A DNA stretch of 64,000 bases from Salvator merianae (Eukaryota; Chordata; Lepidosauria; Squamata; Teiidae): positions 45,562,743 to 45,626,742 of the forward strand of contig QVOM02000112.1 in assembly GCA_003586115.2 (NCBI GenBank), given 5' to 3'. The position numbers and the translations under genes were made by a program. The notes under the pieces were generated by a model. It was not told the DNA's origin and did not search any database. It saw only the letters and a list, made by a program, of their open reading frames with translations. Every line of letters begins with the position of its first letter. The first letter of the stretch is position 1. Below are positions 46,049-58,084 of this stretch, in pieces.

Positions 46049-49040
46049 CTGCAAGATGAACTAAATATGCATAAAAACATTTAATGTTTTCCAGATGGTA
46101 GAGCTATATTCATCTATATCATTCATTGGCCTTGCTTCAAAAAGACACATTTTAAGTTTGCAATAAAATACTTCAAAGCACAGATTAATCATTTTACTGC
46201 TGTAAACGAATTTTAGTGTCCTTTTTCAATTTTACTACTAAGAGCTTCATAACAGAGCCCTGTAAAAGTAGTTCAAGTCGAAAGTGTTTTAAAAAAACTT
46301 CATTTTTCGAAAGAAATCATGCTTTATTAACAGCATATCTAGCTTCACTTAAACCCTACAGGAACACAGATTCCTAGATCTCCTGACTAGAAGTAGAACT
46401 GATGCAAGGCCACCTGCAGACATTGCTTGATTAATCTAGTATTTAGCAATATTATGGAGTAACATGCTTCCAGAATTATTGTCTGTTGCCCAGACAACAG
46501 GGCAACACTTGCTCCTACAATGGTGCAGCATGTTCATCTAGGTATTTTAATGGTGTGAAATACCCAGAAGTACGTGATTTCTGACCCTACGTGCCCGCAT
46601 GGTCACCATTTTCAGTCCTGTTTGGCCTCCCACAGGTGTGGAGGCTATTCCCAAGATGGCGGATCACACAAGCATGCTTCCAGACAGGGTAGGTCCTCTG
46701 ACTTCATAGGTAAAACCTGGGTTGGGAGTTAACTTTCCTGCAATAACTAGGCTGACCAGCATTGGAATACATCCACTGCAAAGGCCCCCACAATGAATGG
46801 TTATAGCTCTATTGCAGGTGCACAGTTTGTAATAGCCAATATTAGGCCTCAAAGGAAAGAGGACATTTGAGGTTAGGACAGTCTGTATGCTCCTCAAAAG
46901 GAGAACTATTACTTTTTAGGAACCTCTTCTAGACAAAAATTCTACTTCATGCGCAGTACTTCTGACCATCCTACATCTATAGCTAATAAATTATTTTTGG
47001 ATCTGTTCAAGTCAAACAAGAAAAGAAAAATACAAATGAATTAACATGACATCTACTATAAGCACAGCAAAAGACTTCCACTCTAAAACTACTCCCAGTC
47101 CAGATCAGAAGGTCTGAGTACTTTCCTATCAAACAGTCAGAAGTAGGGGAAATGATATTCCACTCAAGTTTTCTGTGTCAGTAGCTCCTGGTTGCTGGGA
47201 ATTATAGGGCAATAAGCTTGTCACTGCCAACAGAGCAGTGTCTGTTGACAACAGAGACAACAGAGTAGTCTCCAGTCAGTTCCTTAAGGGAAGCTGACAG
47301 GTTAAACAATCTTTAAGAATAGGAATCAACCATTGATACCTTTGGAGTAAAGCTTCTTGCAGTTAGTGGCAAACAATGGGTCAGAGCTGGCAGGCAGCAA
47401 ATCAGACATCAGGTTGAAGGGTACAGCAAAAAAAGTGATGGGTATTTGGCAAAAGTCATTGTCCACAAGAAGTCTTCAGAAAAACATTATCTAGAGCTGG
47501 CTATATAAAAAGTTGTCTCCCCAGCAAACAGCACAGAGACAGACAAAATAGTTAATCTGGAGTACTGCTGTCCAATTCAGCTAACACCTAGGCTGCATCC
47601 AGACATAACTTACTTATTCCACTATATTTGGAGATTCCAGAATAAAGCCTGGCTATACTGGACTATCCAGGCTGTATTCTCGAATATCCAAATATAGCAG
47701 AATAAATAAGCGATGTCTGGATGCAGCCTCAGAAGCTTCTGTGTTAGACTAGCAATCCACTCAGTTCAGCTTTCTTGCTCAAGCCCTTAAGCCTCCATCT
47801 CTCTCTGTGCTTTCAGATTTGAATCACCATGACTGGATGCAGGCGGGGAGCCTCGGGGTTTTCTGAGCAGGCAAGATGGAGTGGGAACCCTGATGGCAGG
47901 GTTCCTGCAGTTGTCAACTCTGGGGTGGGTCCTCTATTGGAGCATGACATTAAGTTCCAGTTGAACACTGCCTGAAAGTCCCTTCTGCTCTGATCCAACA
48001 TAAATTGCAAGAGTAATTCTGGCTCTTCACCCTTTGGGGTTTTAAATTGTATCCTTATGGTTTTAATATTTGCCAGTCATCAATAAATAAACCAAGCCAG
48101 AGATAATTGTCTTCAAAATACTTGTCTGGAATTAACAGAGCTGCCTCACATTTTCTCCCACTTTTGAAGCAATTACAGAACTTCTGAACTGCTACAGTAT
48201 TCTGCATATATTAATTAAAGAATTGCTTCAAAGAGAAAATGTGGTCGGCACAAATTGCTAATATGCTTGCATCTGCCAGCATCCAGCTCGCTGGTATGAA
48301 TCATTTGGCATTTTTAACTGAACTTGATTAAAATTTCAATAGAATAGTTACCCAATGTTTGGAAAGCAGAAAACCTTTCCAGCTGTTCTCGTCACCCCAA
48401 CCCTTAGGGCTTAATTGCAAAGATTTCCTGTAAAATGTTACAGTGTTTATACTGTACTGTATCTAAAATTGTCCTAGTTGAGATTATTAACAATAACATT
48501 TGTGTGAATAAATATCAGAAAGGGTTTCACCTTTCTCTATGCCACTTAAAACACTGCCAGCTGTGTTCTCAAGCAGTTTTTATAAAAATCACAAATGAGC
48601 TGTCATGTAAAGCTTTTAAAGATAGCACTGAAATCTTCAAAGAATGCATTGTAACAGTCATTGCTTAATACTATGCAGGGCAATTGCTTCAAGTCAGCAA
48701 CAGCAATTCAAAACAAGTGATGATTTCAAACTATAAGCACACTCTGCGCATCACAGAGGCAAGGGACAATGAGGCTGTGTATGTGACCCTGCCATCAAAG
48801 TCATGCAGGGCCTTCTGCAATCTTCTATCTGTGGGGAAACATGAAAGTCTCGCTGGCTGATTAGGCTGCTCATTGCAGACTTTAACAGCACAGAAATGGA
48901 TAAGTTAGGATGAATAATAAGTGAGGATTTGGTGTTTATGTCAAATTTCTATTTCATCTATTCTCCAAGGAGGTAAAAATAACGTGGCCTAACATAACAC
49001 AGTAGTATTACTTTTAAAAACAACGTATTTATTTAGGTTA
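46049..49040. other. Intron or spacer
   Basis: No exon supported. The minus-strand frames 46897-46664 and 48010-47813 are short and unrecognised; each lies in sequence that may be degraded repeat. The MITE at 47590-47729 is the only named element. Confidence 0.5.
47590..47729. mobile_element. Near-perfect hairpin MITE (about 140 bp)
   Basis: AGGCTGCATCCAGACAT at the left and ATGTCTGGATGCAGCCT at the right are perfect 17 bp inverted repeats. The inversion continues inward (TTATTCCACTATATTTGGA against TCCAAATATAGCAGAATAA), leaving a loop near 47660. A target duplication is not obvious. The terminus is shared with the fragment at 23437-23610 and loosely with 2599-2810 (GGCTGTGATCAGACA). Confidence 0.8.
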
Positions 49041-49044
49041 TTAA

Positions 49045-49340
49045 TTAATTAGTTGTATTTCTATCCTGTCCTATATTATAAGGGTTCAGGGTTGGTTATA
49101 ATAAAACCAATAAAAAGGACGTCATTAAAAATGACAGATAACTGTGCCTGAAAGAGGAGGGCAAGCTCTTCAGTCAAGGGCTGGGGTAAAGATGTACATC
49201 TTCACCAAGCATCTAAATGCATGAGGTGATGGGGACAGATGGACCTCAGAGGGAGATAATTCCACAGCTGGGGACTACCACAGAGAAGACCCTCTCATGT
49301 GCCATTGCAACTTTGACTGCTGATAAGAGTAGCACAACCA
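49045..49340. repeat. Degenerate dispersed repeat
   Basis: TTGTATTTCTATCCTGTCCT.. is followed by AAGCTCTTCAGTCAAGGGCT and AATTCCACAGCTGGGGACTA, then GAGAAGACCCTCTCATG. This order is one I associate with a common LINE-derived repeat in reptiles (GGGAGTTCCACAG..GGGGCTGCCAC..GAGAAGGCCC). Exact family unknown. Confidence 0.5.
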
Positions 49341-49648
49341 AGAGGAACTCTTCTGCTAATCTTAATTGATGGGAAGATATATAAGAGAGGAGAAAGCATT
49401 ATAATTGGTTGATTAAAGCACCAAGCCCAGCTAATTGTATTCTGGAAAGCAGTGGTGGGTTCAAGGTTAGGACACCCAAAACACAACAGCAGTATGAAAA
49501 TTCAAGAGCCTTAGAGGTGGGGAAATGGCATACCTCTCTCCTGAGCACAAGACAAGGATTCCAGCCGAAAAAAGTTTAGTCCCTAGCAAAGTGAGTGTGC
49601 ATATACAGAGAGAGATAGAGTTCTGCCCTTGATGTCTCTTAACAGGAG

Positions 49649-49651
<3 letters not shown>

Positions 49652-49695
<44 letters not shown>
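49652..49695 (+). repeat. (CA)n microsatellite
   Basis: About 22 uninterrupted CA units. Confidence 0.98.
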
Positions 49696-49696
<1 letters not shown>

Positions 49697-52370
49697 GTTC
49701 AACCCTGCATCTCAACAGGAGCACACACAACTGTGCCAACCCAGTTCCTATTACCCCCAAACATGTCCTAAGGCAGTGATCTTGCAAATGTTGCACAAGA
49801 AATGTTCCTAGCAATGGACAGCACCCAGTTCAGATTACTCCAGAAAGAGTAAATTAAAAAATATTCATCCAACTTCCTGCGATTTGACTGTACACAAGTT
49901 TACATCATAATATCACATTCCTTCATTCTATGGTGCAATGCTTAATTATTCAAGTGGGATTTCCTGCTCTGAAGCTTGTCCTCATCCTCAGATTTCAATG
50001 ATTGAAACTAATCCATAATAATAGGATCAGATGGTTTTCAGGACACCTCCACTGGGCTATTCTTAACTGTGGTGTCTAATTCCATGAGGATCTTGTTGAT
50101 TTTCTCATAGAAGTGCCTTGCAAAACACTGGCACAGCCTCTAATGGCAACATTCCCCCTTTCTTCTGGCCTGATGTTACTAGGCTTTTTATCATCCAGAA
50201 GAGCTCTGCTGCTTAGATACTTGAGAATGCAATGGGGTAGAAAAATAATAGAGAAAGATTCATTAAAAGCTGTTTGCAACAGGGTGTAAAAAAGAGACAG
50301 AGAATCTATGCCTACTAAAAATAATACAGAAATTTGATAAAGATGCTATTATTTCCATCTATTAACCACAGGTGCTAAGCCAGTTTTGAAACCAGGCCCT
50401 GAATAGCGGGGGCCAGGCCCCCAATTCTTCTCCTTCCTCCACCTGACCTTCAAAACCTATCCAGATGCCATTCTGCTCTGTCTTATATATCTCCACTTGA
50501 AGTTAGGCTTTACATATCTTCAGATTAGGAAGACAGTGATCATAATAAGGCTTTTCAACACACTTTAGTTCTTACATCAGAGTAACTTCGCTTTCACTTG
50601 TATTTATTTGAAAGTATTCTTAGATCCTACCTCATGACTATCTGGATGAATTTCAGTCAAGATAGTCTGTAATTATGCTCAACCCTACACCTGGTTGTCT
50701 CATTACTAAATTTAAGGATCTCTATGGAGCTCCTTTTCTGTGTAACTTGCCCCAACCTCATACTCTTCTCAGCTGACATTTCTTAACTGCTCTTTCTCAT
50801 GTGCTCCTCTTCCCTATTCCCATCTACTTCCCTTTAGGATTCAGAATGTGACAGAATATATAAGATATATACTGTTTTTCACTAAAAATTCTAAAACAAT
50901 ACATTAAAATAACACTAATAAACACAGTAAACATAAAATGATGATGATGGTGATGACAATGACCATGATGATAAATGTAGTGACTTGATATTGTAACAAA
51001 GGAGATTCCATAAGTGGACTTCTGCAGAAGAACACTGTAAAATGGCTTGGGATAACTGAACTAAAGTTACCAAGTTTCATGAATGAATAGAGATCAGCAG
51101 CAGCAGCAGCAGCAGCAGCATCTTCCTGGTCCCAGTCAAACACCCTCACACTATACCTACTGCTTAATGCCCAGGAGACCACTCAGAACAATACAGGTGG
51201 TGGCTGGCTGAAGGCAGCAAATCAACACGTCATCTACCCCTCACTGCGAGTGGGAATCTTTGGCTGGATCAAAAGCCTTCCAGAGGTGGAAAGGTGCTTT
51301 CTGTCCACAGGAGACAAAGTCTGAATCAAACCACTGCTGACAGGAAATGAATATTATGTGCACTAATCTGTAAATGGCTCTACATAGTTCAAGAAGAGCT
51401 ATGCTAGTAAGTTTAACAATACTGGCTTCTGAATTAGAAGTAAGAGGACATAATGTTAATTTCTTGCAACGATCAGACATCAGATAGATAAGCAAGACTC
51501 ATCATTCACTTGTTATGCTTCAGAAAACACTGGCCAGGCAATTAACAGTTACGTGTGACATTAAAGGCAAGTGCAGACTTAAACCCATTTTGGGACAGCT
51601 TCTCCATGAAAATTTTAATGAGAAAATATTATGCATGATCCACCAGGACATATAAACAGTCATCAAGCTACTTCTGGGAAAAGGAATCACTACTATTTTA
51701 CAGTCAGGTTACATATAATGGAAAAGTTTTTATAATTGTTATTTGTCATTCATATATTGACATTTAATGTTCAGGATTTAGAATCCTGTAAAAACATGCA
51801 GCAGCTCATATAAAGATACCACTTCGAGTTTTTAAATATCTTATTCTCTGACCTTCTCCAAAATATACCAGCAGCTGTGGGATGAGATGCAGGACACAGG
51901 AGCAAATGAGACAATTTGTTTCAAGGTTTTGATGTCTGTGAATAGTGTTTTCTCTTGCAAGGCATCACAGTGTCATTCATGGACATCAAGGCTTAGCAGC
52001 AAATTATCACTTTGCCACCACCCTGTTACCTAAAAGAACCACAGTTGTTTTTCAGTACTTCCCACACTCACAAGCAATAAAAGCATAGGTATGGTTTGCT
52101 TTAGAGAAGGAAAGTAGCGCAGGTTTTTTGGGAGGAAGGGCTTTCTAAGGGATGCTTCATGAATCCTCTCCAATAAAGAAACTACTTCTCTATTACTATA
52201 CAAATTCAATCTACAAATTGTCTTAGTCTCTTTCCCTGTTCCTCTTTACTGTTATTTCCTCTCCCATCACTGTACTAGCCAGAACCAAGGAGCTAAAGAG
52301 AGATTCTGCACTGGCTGTATACCAGACCAACAAGCGTACAAGGAGCCTCCCTTCCACATGCTGTTGTGAT
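49696..52370. other. Intron or spacer
   Basis: No exon or gene supported. It contains an ATG/ATC-type run around 50938-50970 and the (GCA)n run. The 51840-52080 stretch has no ORF of note. Nothing else recognised. Confidence 0.5.
51095..51120 (+). repeat. (CAG)n microsatellite
   Basis: About eight CAG units plus two bases; not in a supported coding frame. Confidence 0.95.
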
Positions 52371-52646
52371 CTAAAGGCACTGATCTTTCAATAGGAGGAT
52401 CGGAGTTCAAGGCCCCTGTCTGCCGTGTAGAGGGGATGAGTGCCCTCTACTGGCCTCTAGCTTCAGCCAACCTAGCTGTTCAAAAGCAAGTAATTGCAAG
52501 TAGATAAATAGGGAACATCATACTGTGTGATGCGGAAGATAGATAGATGTAAGCCTTCAGGCAAAAATAACCTTGTAAGCCGCTTTGAGTCAGCTTCGGC
52601 CAAGAAAATCGGGGTATAAAAACCAAGTTCTTCTTCTTCTTCTTCT
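52371..52646 (+). mobile_element. tRNA-derived SINE, 5'-truncated copy
   Basis: It matches the copy at 59605-59905 nearly throughout: TGATCTTTCAATAGGAGGAT, CGGAGTTCAAGGCCCC (B-box-like), AAGTAGATAAATAGGGAACA, then an L2-like tail (GCCGCTTTGAGTCAGCTTCG, GGGGTATAAA) ending in (TTC)n. The first part of the tRNA-like head is missing or replaced here. Confidence 0.85.
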
Positions 52647-53104
52647 AAAGGAGTTCCCAGTCAGGGTCTCTTAGACCACACCAGCACAAACAAAGGAGGT
52701 TCCTAGTACACTTGCTGGTCCAGTTTACTGGCCAATGCAGAATCACCCAAAGCATCTGCTTTAAATCCAATTGTTATATTTTCTACACAGGACAAAATAA
52801 TTTTCTAACATTCACAAAACATTCTCAGAAGTCCCATGATTCTATAGGCCCACAAATGTTGTTCCTGTCTGCTTTATGGAATATTTTGAGATATAGGAGA
52901 TAGCTTCCAATCAAATACACATGTATGAAATTGTAATAAAGATTATAAATCCATTAGCAAGAGGTAAAACCTGCCTGGCATAGGGACAGACAAAAACAGC
53001 TTTGGATCAATGTTACAAAAAATAATTTCAAATCCAATGATTTGAACCATCCTAGTAAAACCAATGAAGCAGCAATTAATTTTTATGCACCTTATTTTTA
53101 TGTT

Positions 53105-53170
53105 ATTTATTTCTGTAGCTATATTTCTATCCCATCATATACCTCAAGGTCTCCAGATGGCTTATTAGCA
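53105..53170. repeat. Dispersed repeat fragment
   Basis: CTATATTTCTATCCCATCAT followed by CAAGGTCTCCAGATGGCTTA resembles the repeats near 45005 and 49045. Confidence 0.35.
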
Positions 53171-53878
53171 AAACAACTATTTGATTCTTCAAGTTCTTTG
53201 GATAAAGTCTAGCTTTAAAAAAAAACAAAAACATTCTAGTTCATTACTATGTATTGGCCTACATGAGACTACACAAAAATTGCATTCAAATAATCTTTCT
53301 TCTCTGTAACCTGTCATAGATTACTATCAGATTACTTTCCTTATAAATGGACAAACATTAATGGAAAATATTATTTTTGAGAACAATCTTTCCACTGAAA
53401 TAAAATTCAAATGCAGCTTAGTTTTTCAGAGCATTTTAATGAGACAAGTTTCCATAAATATTAAGTCACAGATACTCCACCCACCATTAGGGTGCTCAAT
53501 CAGCTGAACCAAAACAATAATTAATTTGGCTACATCTGCCATCACATCTATTACATCTGATTTTTCCCTTAAAAATGTCAAAAATTGTGCTAGTATTCCT
53601 CCTATAGTTTATACATGTACACAAACAACGGATATATCATTATTTATTTGTTAATGTAATACAGACATGTATTACAAAGAGTTATGTATATTTACATCTA
53701 TACACACATACTTCTAACTTTAGCTATGAGTTATTAACGCAAGGCTGACACTAGCTAGGGAAGGCAGCAATTCCACCTAGGTTGGTCTATAACAGAATAT
53801 GAAGGAAGGAAAAGGCTATTTCCCCCTCTAGTCTAGTATCACAGTGCTGTCCACTGTCAATGTGCCATTGGTTGGATG

Positions 53879-53915
<37 letters not shown>

Positions 53916-54290
53916 TCTTTATTATGGTTATAGACCAGATCATTGTATTATAACAGAACAATAAAATGGCATAAAGTATTGTTGCATGTCAGTTCAACCT
54001 GAGATGGCTGTAATAAAATTGGCAAGAAATTCTCTTATTAAACCTAGGTGGAAGGAAGAACAGTGTGTCTCAAGTTCTTCAGTGTTACATATGATGTTGG
54101 TATGTTTATCAGCCAATAAAAATGTTACGTAAAAATTAACTGTGTAACCAGGAAGCCATCTCAACATAAAGAGTAGAACACTGCTACGGTAAACAACATT
54201 ATTGATATAGGAAAACATGCTGAATCTAGATGAGAGAGGAAGGGTACTGTAAGGAAAGTGCCCACCTCTGTCACCTTAAAGGAGAGCAAT
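53171..54290. other. Intron or spacer
   Basis: No exon supported; only the (GATA)n run at 53881-53914 stands out. Confidence 0.5.
53881..53914 (+). repeat. (GATA)n microsatellite
   Basis: About eight uninterrupted GATA units. Confidence 0.97.
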
Positions 54291-54299
54291 CTGCTTACC

Positions 54300-54500
54300 T
54301 TTAATTCAGATTGCCAGGGTCAATTCGTGGAAGTCAGGACTACCAATGGCTATTAACCTTGATAGCAGTATGAGGCGATACATCTCCAACAGCCAGCTGT
54401 TAGAAGACTACAAGCAGAGCAATCTGTGTGCTTATGCCCTGCTAATGGCCTTTCCTGGGCAGCTGGTTGGCCAATGCAAGAGCAGACTGCCGGACAAGAT
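54300..54500 (-). mobile_element. Possible CR1/L3-like 3' UTR fragment
   Basis: On the minus strand, TTAATAGCCATTGGTAGTCC and TGACTTCCACGAATTGACCC follow a region of short coding remnants. This resembles a recurrent block in CR1/L3 3' regions (TAGCCA..GGTAGTC..CTTCCATGAATT). Weak. Confidence 0.35.
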
Positions 54501-57382
54501 GGCCCTCAGGTCCAGTCCAGTGGGGCACTTCTTATACTCTGAAACAATTCCTACGCAAACAGTACTAGAACACCAATGGACATTTCTGGGCTTAATTTAA
54601 ATATTTAAAGCCCTAAAATATTTGAGCCTAGAATATCTGAAATAATACCTTATTTCATGTGTACCTACATGGTCATTATGCATGCTTTCCAAGATCCAGT
54701 GTCACTCACAATGACATACTGGCTCTGAGAGCAACTGCGACCAGACACAGATTAAGGAACTTCAAGTCAAGGCAGGAAAAAAATCATAAAATGATAGGGA
54801 AAGAAGAGACCAGTCATTCCTAAGTCAAATAAACTCTTTTCCTAGACTCCTGCCCTCACTTCCTGCTCTACTCAGCAATCTTAATGCACATGATATCACA
54901 ACACATGCAAATGTTACAAAGGCATTTTATAGTGGAAGAGCATGAGCCTCATACTGCAGCTCAGGTGTTCTTAGACCACAACTCCTAGCATTCCATGTCA
55001 GTGTGGAGTGTTGGGAGTTGTAATGCAGAAACATCTGGACAGTTACAGTCTTTGTAATGGTTTGAGATCCCTATGCTAAAGTAATTTGTACTAATGTCAA
55101 GAAAGCTGGTAAAATTCAAATTAGTTTGTAAAAAATAGTATTTCAAAATCTGCTTCCAGCAACAGAAAACGTGTCGAATAATCAGACTGTAGATGTTAGC
55201 CTAACTCACGCTGAGTAAACACAATTTAAAACGAAAAGAAAAACTTAGCTGATTCAAACCTTATGATGCATTTTATTCAACTGTCAGAAAGATTCAGAAG
55301 CTCAGAGGACTTCCAGTAACTGAACAAGTGTTATCATAGATTTGCCTCAGTGAAAATGAGCTCTACTTCAACATTTTATTCAGCGAATTAGCTGCAGCAT
55401 TTTGACACAGGAGTTAAAAATACGTTTTATGGAATTCTCTCTGCTGCTGTTTTAAATCAACATTCATTTGTTTTTATTTTACACTTGGCAGCCAGCCTAT
55501 GATACTCAGAGAACAAAAAACTGGTTAACTGATTTTATGTTTAAAGACTGAGAAGTGCAAACTAATGATCTATGAACACATATATCTGTATATCTGTCTA
55601 ATCATGGGCTCAAACTTAACAAGTTGGACATCTCTTTTTCATAAATATTAACATGTATCTAACAATGTAATGAACAGACCCCCTGATGAACATTTTTCTT
55701 CTATTTGAAGACAACAGCTATTTTATGATCTACTCTAAATCCCTAGCAATGTACAATAGAATTAATTTATGAAATATTTTTCAGTCATGTGAGCTTAGCA
55801 AAGATATTCACTGTAGCTACAGCTCTCTATGTTCCTTTTGATAGCTACTTCTTACAGTCTGCCATGATTATATGATCTGCTTTATGTGATAAACAACTTC
55901 ATTTATTTGTTAGGATGATTAACAGCTGGTAAGTCAAAGTTCATGTCCTTCCACAGAATATAGCCACATTTCACATTTTAAAAGCCTCTTTAAAAAAAAC
56001 AATTTTATATAGGGTTCACAAAAGTATTTTTGGGTTCAGAAAAAGTATTTTTGAAAAGTACAAGTGTTTGTTAGCAGCAGTCCCTTTAAAAACATATATA
56101 TTTCTTCAAAAATGGCACATTAAAAATCACTATTGTTTATATGTATTGATAATTATATCCTTGATGATTGTACTGCAGAAAAATAACACTTGAAAATAGT
56201 AGCAGTAGCATAGTCAGTGAATTTTCACTCAAAACAAAGAGCCAGTCATCCCTACATTTTCAAATATGCTTCTCATTCCAGACACGTTAGAAAAGATCTG
56301 AAATTTTAATACTAATATCTGTGTCATTCCAAAGTTACTGTAAATCACTCCACCAATTTAAAAACAATTTCTTGAAGGCTTATCTCTTCCTTAAAGTTTC
56401 CAAATTTTGTACCAAGACCCTTTTTGTCTATGAAAAAACATGATTCTACATTCATAATGGGTAAGTTGCCGTGTGTGCAGTGTGTGCAGAACAGGAAACA
56501 CTTCATAACCATTACAGTCACCATCAGGATTTCTGCCATCAGCAACATCTACCGACACCAATAACATATGACCCTGTCTATCTCTATAATGGCATCAGCA
56601 CTGACAAACATAAGTCTTGATATATTACAAGGACATTAAGGAGAGCCTAAAGTTCCATGCCTGGATGAGGAAAGTGTATCACTGGTTCCCACAATTTCTC
56701 CTTGTGCAATAACCCCCTGAAATTTGGGCTATGAATCAAGGAAGGGAGAAACAAACAAACTCAGGCTTTTTAATTATGAAAATGTGCTTGCTCACAATTA
56801 AATATTGCAAAATATTATAAAATAAGGTAGGTTAATTACTATATATAGATACAAAATTTATTTTTAGTAATGTTTATTACTCAGTCAACAAATAATTGAT
56901 AACAAGAAACAAGTGATCATCAAGATATTCAAACTTCTTGTGAAATAACAGTCAGCTCAACTTGCAAAAGAAAATCCTCCTTAAAATCAAAATAGTCTGC
57001 ACAAACCCTGTTCTATAATACTCAGAGTCTGAACACATGCTATTACTGGATAACTATTCATCCATCACTGACAGAGTGGTATATGTAGCCTCTCACCATC
57101 CACAGGCCATCCCAATACTACCTATTTATGGTCAATCAGGATTTAAACTGGTTTACCTACATGGTATTTTCTTTCACAACTGTAGCCTCATGGTAAAAAC
57201 AGCACCTTGCAGAAATTTGTGTAGCAAATTTTAAAAAATGCACTTATTTGCTTAACAGTTACGTTAAAGTCATCACTTCCTGCTTCCAGAAGAGAGTCTA
57301 CATGTATCCAGTGATTTGAAGAATACGTTTAAAAACACCTCTTATTATAAGAATGACTCATAATAAGATAACACATGCATAT
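54501..57382. other. Intron or spacer
   Basis: No exon or named repeat supported. A minus-strand frame at 56548-56345 was considered as an exon and rejected because its donor is poor. Confidence 0.5.
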
Positions 57383-57600
57383 ACTGTGCCATGGAAAAGT
57401 ATTTGTCCCTTCCTGTATTTCTGCATATTTGTGACACTTAATTGTTTCAGATCTTCAAACAAAATTTAACATGAGACAAAGACAACATGAATAAACACAA
57501 AATAGAACTGTTAAATTATCATTTTGTTTACTGAAGGAAAGAAAACACACAACATCTATATCAAGGTGTGGACAAAGTGAATACTTTATAAATAGTTTGA
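57383..57600. mobile_element. DNA transposon fragment resembling fish/frog elements
   Basis: TGGAAAAGTATTTGTCCCTT, CATATTTGTGACACTTAATT, GTTTCAGATCTTCAAACAAA and AATAAACACAAAATAGAAC match, with changes, a short DNA transposon I recall from fish and amphibian genomes (GGAAAAGTATTTGCCCCC.. CATATTTGTCACACTTAAAT.. GTTTCAGATCATCAAACAAA). The right part is degraded near 57590 (GACAAAGTGAATACTTTATAAA). The assignment is from memory and no family name is claimed. Confidence 0.6.
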
Positions 57601-57879
57601 CATGTGAGTAGGGATGAAGCTACAACTACCCTATTGATTCAGAACATGCACAACAAAGCAGAAAGTGATGTTTCTGATACATAACTTTCTTTACAAAACA
57701 ACCATCACCACTGTGGGACCATTCATATATTTTATAAGTCAAACGTGCCTACTACTAACAATGTGCAACCATTATTAGTGGCATAGTTTGGCTGAAAATT
57801 ACCTGGATTAGCAAGACTGAATACAATCTAAACCAGGAAGAGAAAAATGAAGAAGATGGGATGTGAATCAAACATGGTT

Positions 57880-58078
57880 CAACCTCAAATCAGCATGCCT
57901 TCTTAAGGTTAAATCCTGCTTCTAAAGGCCATTTGCAGGGAACTGAGAACAGATAAAGGCTTTGCCTTTGACTTTTGCTTGAGAATACCCAAAAGCAATT
58001 GGTGGGCTACTGCATGTGACAGGATGTTGGACTAGATGGGATGTCTCCCAATTCAACAGGGTTCCTCTTCTGTGTTTA
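57880..58078 (+). mobile_element. CR1/L3-like LINE 3' end
   Basis: GGCCATTTGCAGGGAACTGA, GCCTTTGACTTTTGCTTGAG, AGGATGTTGGACTAGATGGG and AACAGGGTTCCTCTTCTGTG follow the order of the LINE 3' ends at 44500-44695 and 59230-59415. The next element starts immediately after it. Confidence 0.65.
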
Positions 58079-58084
58079 TACATG

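Noticed and set aside
51095..51120. (CAG)n as a coding polyglutamine or polyalanine tract
   Set aside because: No supported exon surrounds it; the overlapping minus-strand frame has no other coding evidence.
56345..56548. Minus-strand frame containing KKGLGTKFGNFKEEISLQEI as a further exon
   Set aside because: The possible donor (gtggag) is poor, the peptide does not resemble ASH repeats, and the phase cannot be tied to a neighbour.
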